Assembly: GCA_023415375.1 (NCBI GenBank)
Contig: JAEZKW010000355.1
Span: 1 to 7,598 of the forward strand
DNA from: Bacillota bacterium
GTDB lineage: Bacteria; Bacillota; UBA4882; UBA8346
Length of the DNA: 7,598 nt
Direction of reading: 5' to 3'
The notes under the pieces were generated by a model. That model searched no databases. It was given only the letters and a program-made list of their open reading frames with translations, and was not told the DNA's origin. This document shows positions 7,026 to 7,598 of this stretch, piece after piece. Position numbers and translations under genes: made by a program. Every line of letters begins with the position of its first letter. Within the stretch, counting starts at the first letter, position 1.

Positions 7026-7054
7026 TAATATGTCCCCGTCATTCACTTTTATGA
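7026..7054 (-). promoter_or_regulatory. Candidate SigG-like promoter of the PBP gene
   Basis: On the minus strand TCATA (7050-7054), a 17-base spacer and CATATTA (7026-7032) fit the forespore SigG pattern (gHATR, 17-18 bases, CATWHTA) with one mismatch in the -35. Transcription would start near 7019, leaving about 24 bases before the GTG and including the ribosome binding site. The motif is short and AT-rich, so a chance match is quite possible. Confidence 0.25.
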
Positions 7055-7096
7055 GAAAACGATAAAAGTTGCATAAATAATAGGAAAAGGCGGAGG

Positions 7097-7118
7097 ATAT
7101 TTCCACGTGTGGAAATAT
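7097..7118. promoter_or_regulatory. 22-bp palindrome, candidate operator
   Basis: Perfect 10-base arms ATATTTCCAC and GTGGAAATAT flank a central GT. The centre is too short for a good RNA loop and no T-run follows, so a dimeric DNA-binding protein site is more likely than a terminator. It lies between the two divergent genes, upstream of both candidate promoters. I cannot assign it to a known regulator. Confidence 0.45.
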
Positions 7119-7144
7119 TCTTGGGCTTAACAGGAACAAAAGTG

Positions 7145-7173
7145 TTACTTTAACAAAGATTCTAGTTTATAGT
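7145..7173 (+). promoter_or_regulatory. Weak candidate promoter for murI
   Basis: TTACTT (7145-7150), a 17-base spacer and TATAGT (7168-7173). The -10 matches 5 of 6, the -35 is poor. A perfect TATAAT lies at 7180-7185 but has no -35 at proper distance. Either would give a murI leader of more than 200 bases containing both structured elements. Confidence 0.25.
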
Positions 7174-7281
7174 TGCTTTTATAATTTCATTTTATTGGTC
7201 TGTCCGCCAAAAGGCAATATGAAATCAGTTTTCAATGAAGGATTATCAAAAGGCGGCTAGAATCTTTTTATTAACCCGAAC

Positions 7282-7304
7282 GAAAGCCCTTCAAACGGGC
7301 TTTC
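7282..7304 (+). other. Perfect 8-bp hairpin in the murI leader
   Basis: GAAAGCCC (7282-7289) pairs with GGGCTTTC (7297-7304) around a 7-base loop. Neither strand has a T-run behind it, so it is not a standard terminator. It lies 11 bases before the larger structured element and may be part of the same RNA. Confidence 0.55.
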
Positions 7305-7315
7305 ATGAGGAAAGA

Positions 7316-7389
7316 ATGAAATTTCCGTGAGCCCAAGTATGCGCCTCCTATGGGAGGCGAGCCCCAGAGGGACGAAATGGAAATTTCAT
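7316..7389 (+). ncRNA. Candidate structured RNA element upstream of murI
   Basis: An 11-bp perfect outer helix, ATGAAATTTCC (7316-7326) with GGAAATTTCAT (7379-7389), can extend by G-U and U-A to 13 bp. Inside, CCC (7332-7334) can pair with GGG (7369-7371), and CGCCTCC (7342-7348) with GGAGGCG (7353-7359) forms a 7-bp helix capped by TATG. A second GAGCCC copy (7359-7364) could compete for the same GGG. Stacked helices joined by purine-rich internal loops suggest a cis-acting leader or a mobile hairpin unit. I could not match it to any riboswitch or ribozyme family I know. It ends 28 bases before the murI start and does not cover the ribosome binding site. Confidence 0.45.
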
Positions 7390-7405
7390 ATTAACGCTAT
7401 TTACC

Positions 7406-7412
7406 GAGGTGG
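7406..7412 (+). promoter_or_regulatory. Ribosome binding site of murI
   Basis: GAGGTGG, 5 bases before TTG at 7418-7420. It overlaps an in-frame GTG at 7409-7411, which argues against that GTG as start and for the TTG. Confidence 0.75.
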
Positions 7413-7417
7413 TTGGG

Positions 7418-7598
7418 TTGTCAAAAAATGCGCCCATAGGAGCATTTGATTCAGGAGTGGGAGGACTTTCGATTTTATTGGAAGTGAGGCGGTTGCTTCC
7501 GGCAGAGGACCTAATTTATTTGGCCGACTCGGCTCATTGCCCTTATGGTGTTAAACCTGTAGAAGAAATTCGGCAACGTTCACTAGAAATTACCGATT
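7418..7598 (+). CDS. murI: Glutamate racemase, 5' part (cut by window end)
   Basis: Glutamate racemase interconverts L- and D-glutamate in the cytoplasm and supplies the D-glutamate of the peptidoglycan stem. Sixty codons are present of a family length near 260-270. Close to the start is the IGAFDSGVGGLS motif, carrying the conserved Asp-Ser substrate-binding pair. About 30 residues later come LIYLADSAHCPYG, with the conserved PYG, and VKPVEEIRQRS. Both blocks are hallmarks of the family. The first catalytic Cys would come just after the window ends. The start is TTG (7418-7420) behind GAGGTGG; translation would begin with M-S-K-N-A-P. No upstream ATG is in frame. The gene is divergent from the class A PBP and is preceded by a long, apparently structured leader. 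The racE name is used for the same enzyme in Bacillus. Confidence 0.92.
   Translation, partial: MSKNAPIGAFDSGVGGLSILLEVRRLLPAEDLIYLADSAHCPYGVKPVEEIRQRSLEITD

Larger units (their letters stand above)
6996..7417. other. Divergent intergenic region between PBP and murI
   Basis: 422 bases with no supported gene. From left to right: the PBP ribosome binding site (GAGAGG on the minus strand, 7005-7010), a SigG-like promoter candidate, an 8-bp inverted repeat ACTTTTAT/ATAAAAGT (7045-7069), the 22-bp palindrome at 7097-7118, a weak plus-strand promoter candidate, CCGCC/GGCGG arms near 7203-7255, a perfect hairpin at 7282-7304 and the structured element at 7316-7389. Confidence 0.6.

Noticed and set aside
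7316..7389. Twister or other self-cleaving ribozyme in the murI leader
   Set aside because: A GCCCAAG stretch recalls part of twister, but it is not in a hairpin loop and the remaining conserved bases are missing.
7409..7420. In-frame GTG at 7409 as start of murI
   Set aside because: It lies inside the Shine-Dalgarno sequence GAGGTGG that serves the TTG at 7418, and no other ribosome binding site is placed for it.

Overview
The window carries a peptidoglycan-centred gene set, probably from a spore-forming member of the Firmicutes (Clostridia or a related deep lineage). Four lines of evidence support this: an exported LysM protein with a SleB-type cortex hydrolase domain, a class A penicillin-binding protein with a Clostridia-like Cys-rich tail, a TTG-started glutamate racemase behind a strong Shine-Dalgarno sequence, and moderately AT-rich DNA with poly-T intergenic stretches. 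Genus or species cannot be fixed from the sequence alone.

Layout from left to right. Positions 1-69 hold no gene I can support. On the minus strand, 70-2688 encodes an 872-residue membrane-anchored protein built almost entirely from sixteen TPR-like units of about 47 residues. A 320-base gap (2689-3008) holds a cluster of GATAAT/ATTATC hexamers with an 11-T run, next to the intrinsic terminator (3008-3031) of the gene to its right. Minus-strand 3081-4034 encodes a signal peptide, three LysM domains and a SleB/CwlJ hydrolase domain. Its upstream region (4035-4430) has no gene but ends in two competing RNA helices, one of which covers part of the ribosome binding site. Minus-strand 4431-4742 encodes a 103-residue protein of unknown function behind a strong ribosome binding site and a candidate promoter enclosed by an inverted repeat. 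Minus-strand 4860-6995 encodes a bifunctional class A PBP with a GTG start. After a 422-base divergent intergenic region (6996-7417), plus-strand 7418-7598 is the 5' end of glutamate racemase murI, cut by the window edge.

The recognised genes fit together around the wall. MurI makes D-glutamate for the peptide stem, the PBP polymerises and crosslinks glycan, and the LysM-SleB protein binds and cleaves peptidoglycan, probably spore cortex. The TPR protein is most likely a cytoplasm-facing scaffold, and its partners are unknown. Each minus-strand gene has its own leader or intergenic gap, so they look like separately controlled units rather than one tight operon.

The least explained parts are non-coding. 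They are a stacked-helix element just upstream of murI (7316-7389, preceded by a perfect 8-bp hairpin), the alternative-stem leader of the LysM-SleB gene (4041-4129), and a near-perfect 22-bp palindrome (7097-7118) between the PBP and murI. None matched a riboswitch family that I can recall. All structure calls were made by eye, without folding software or database search.
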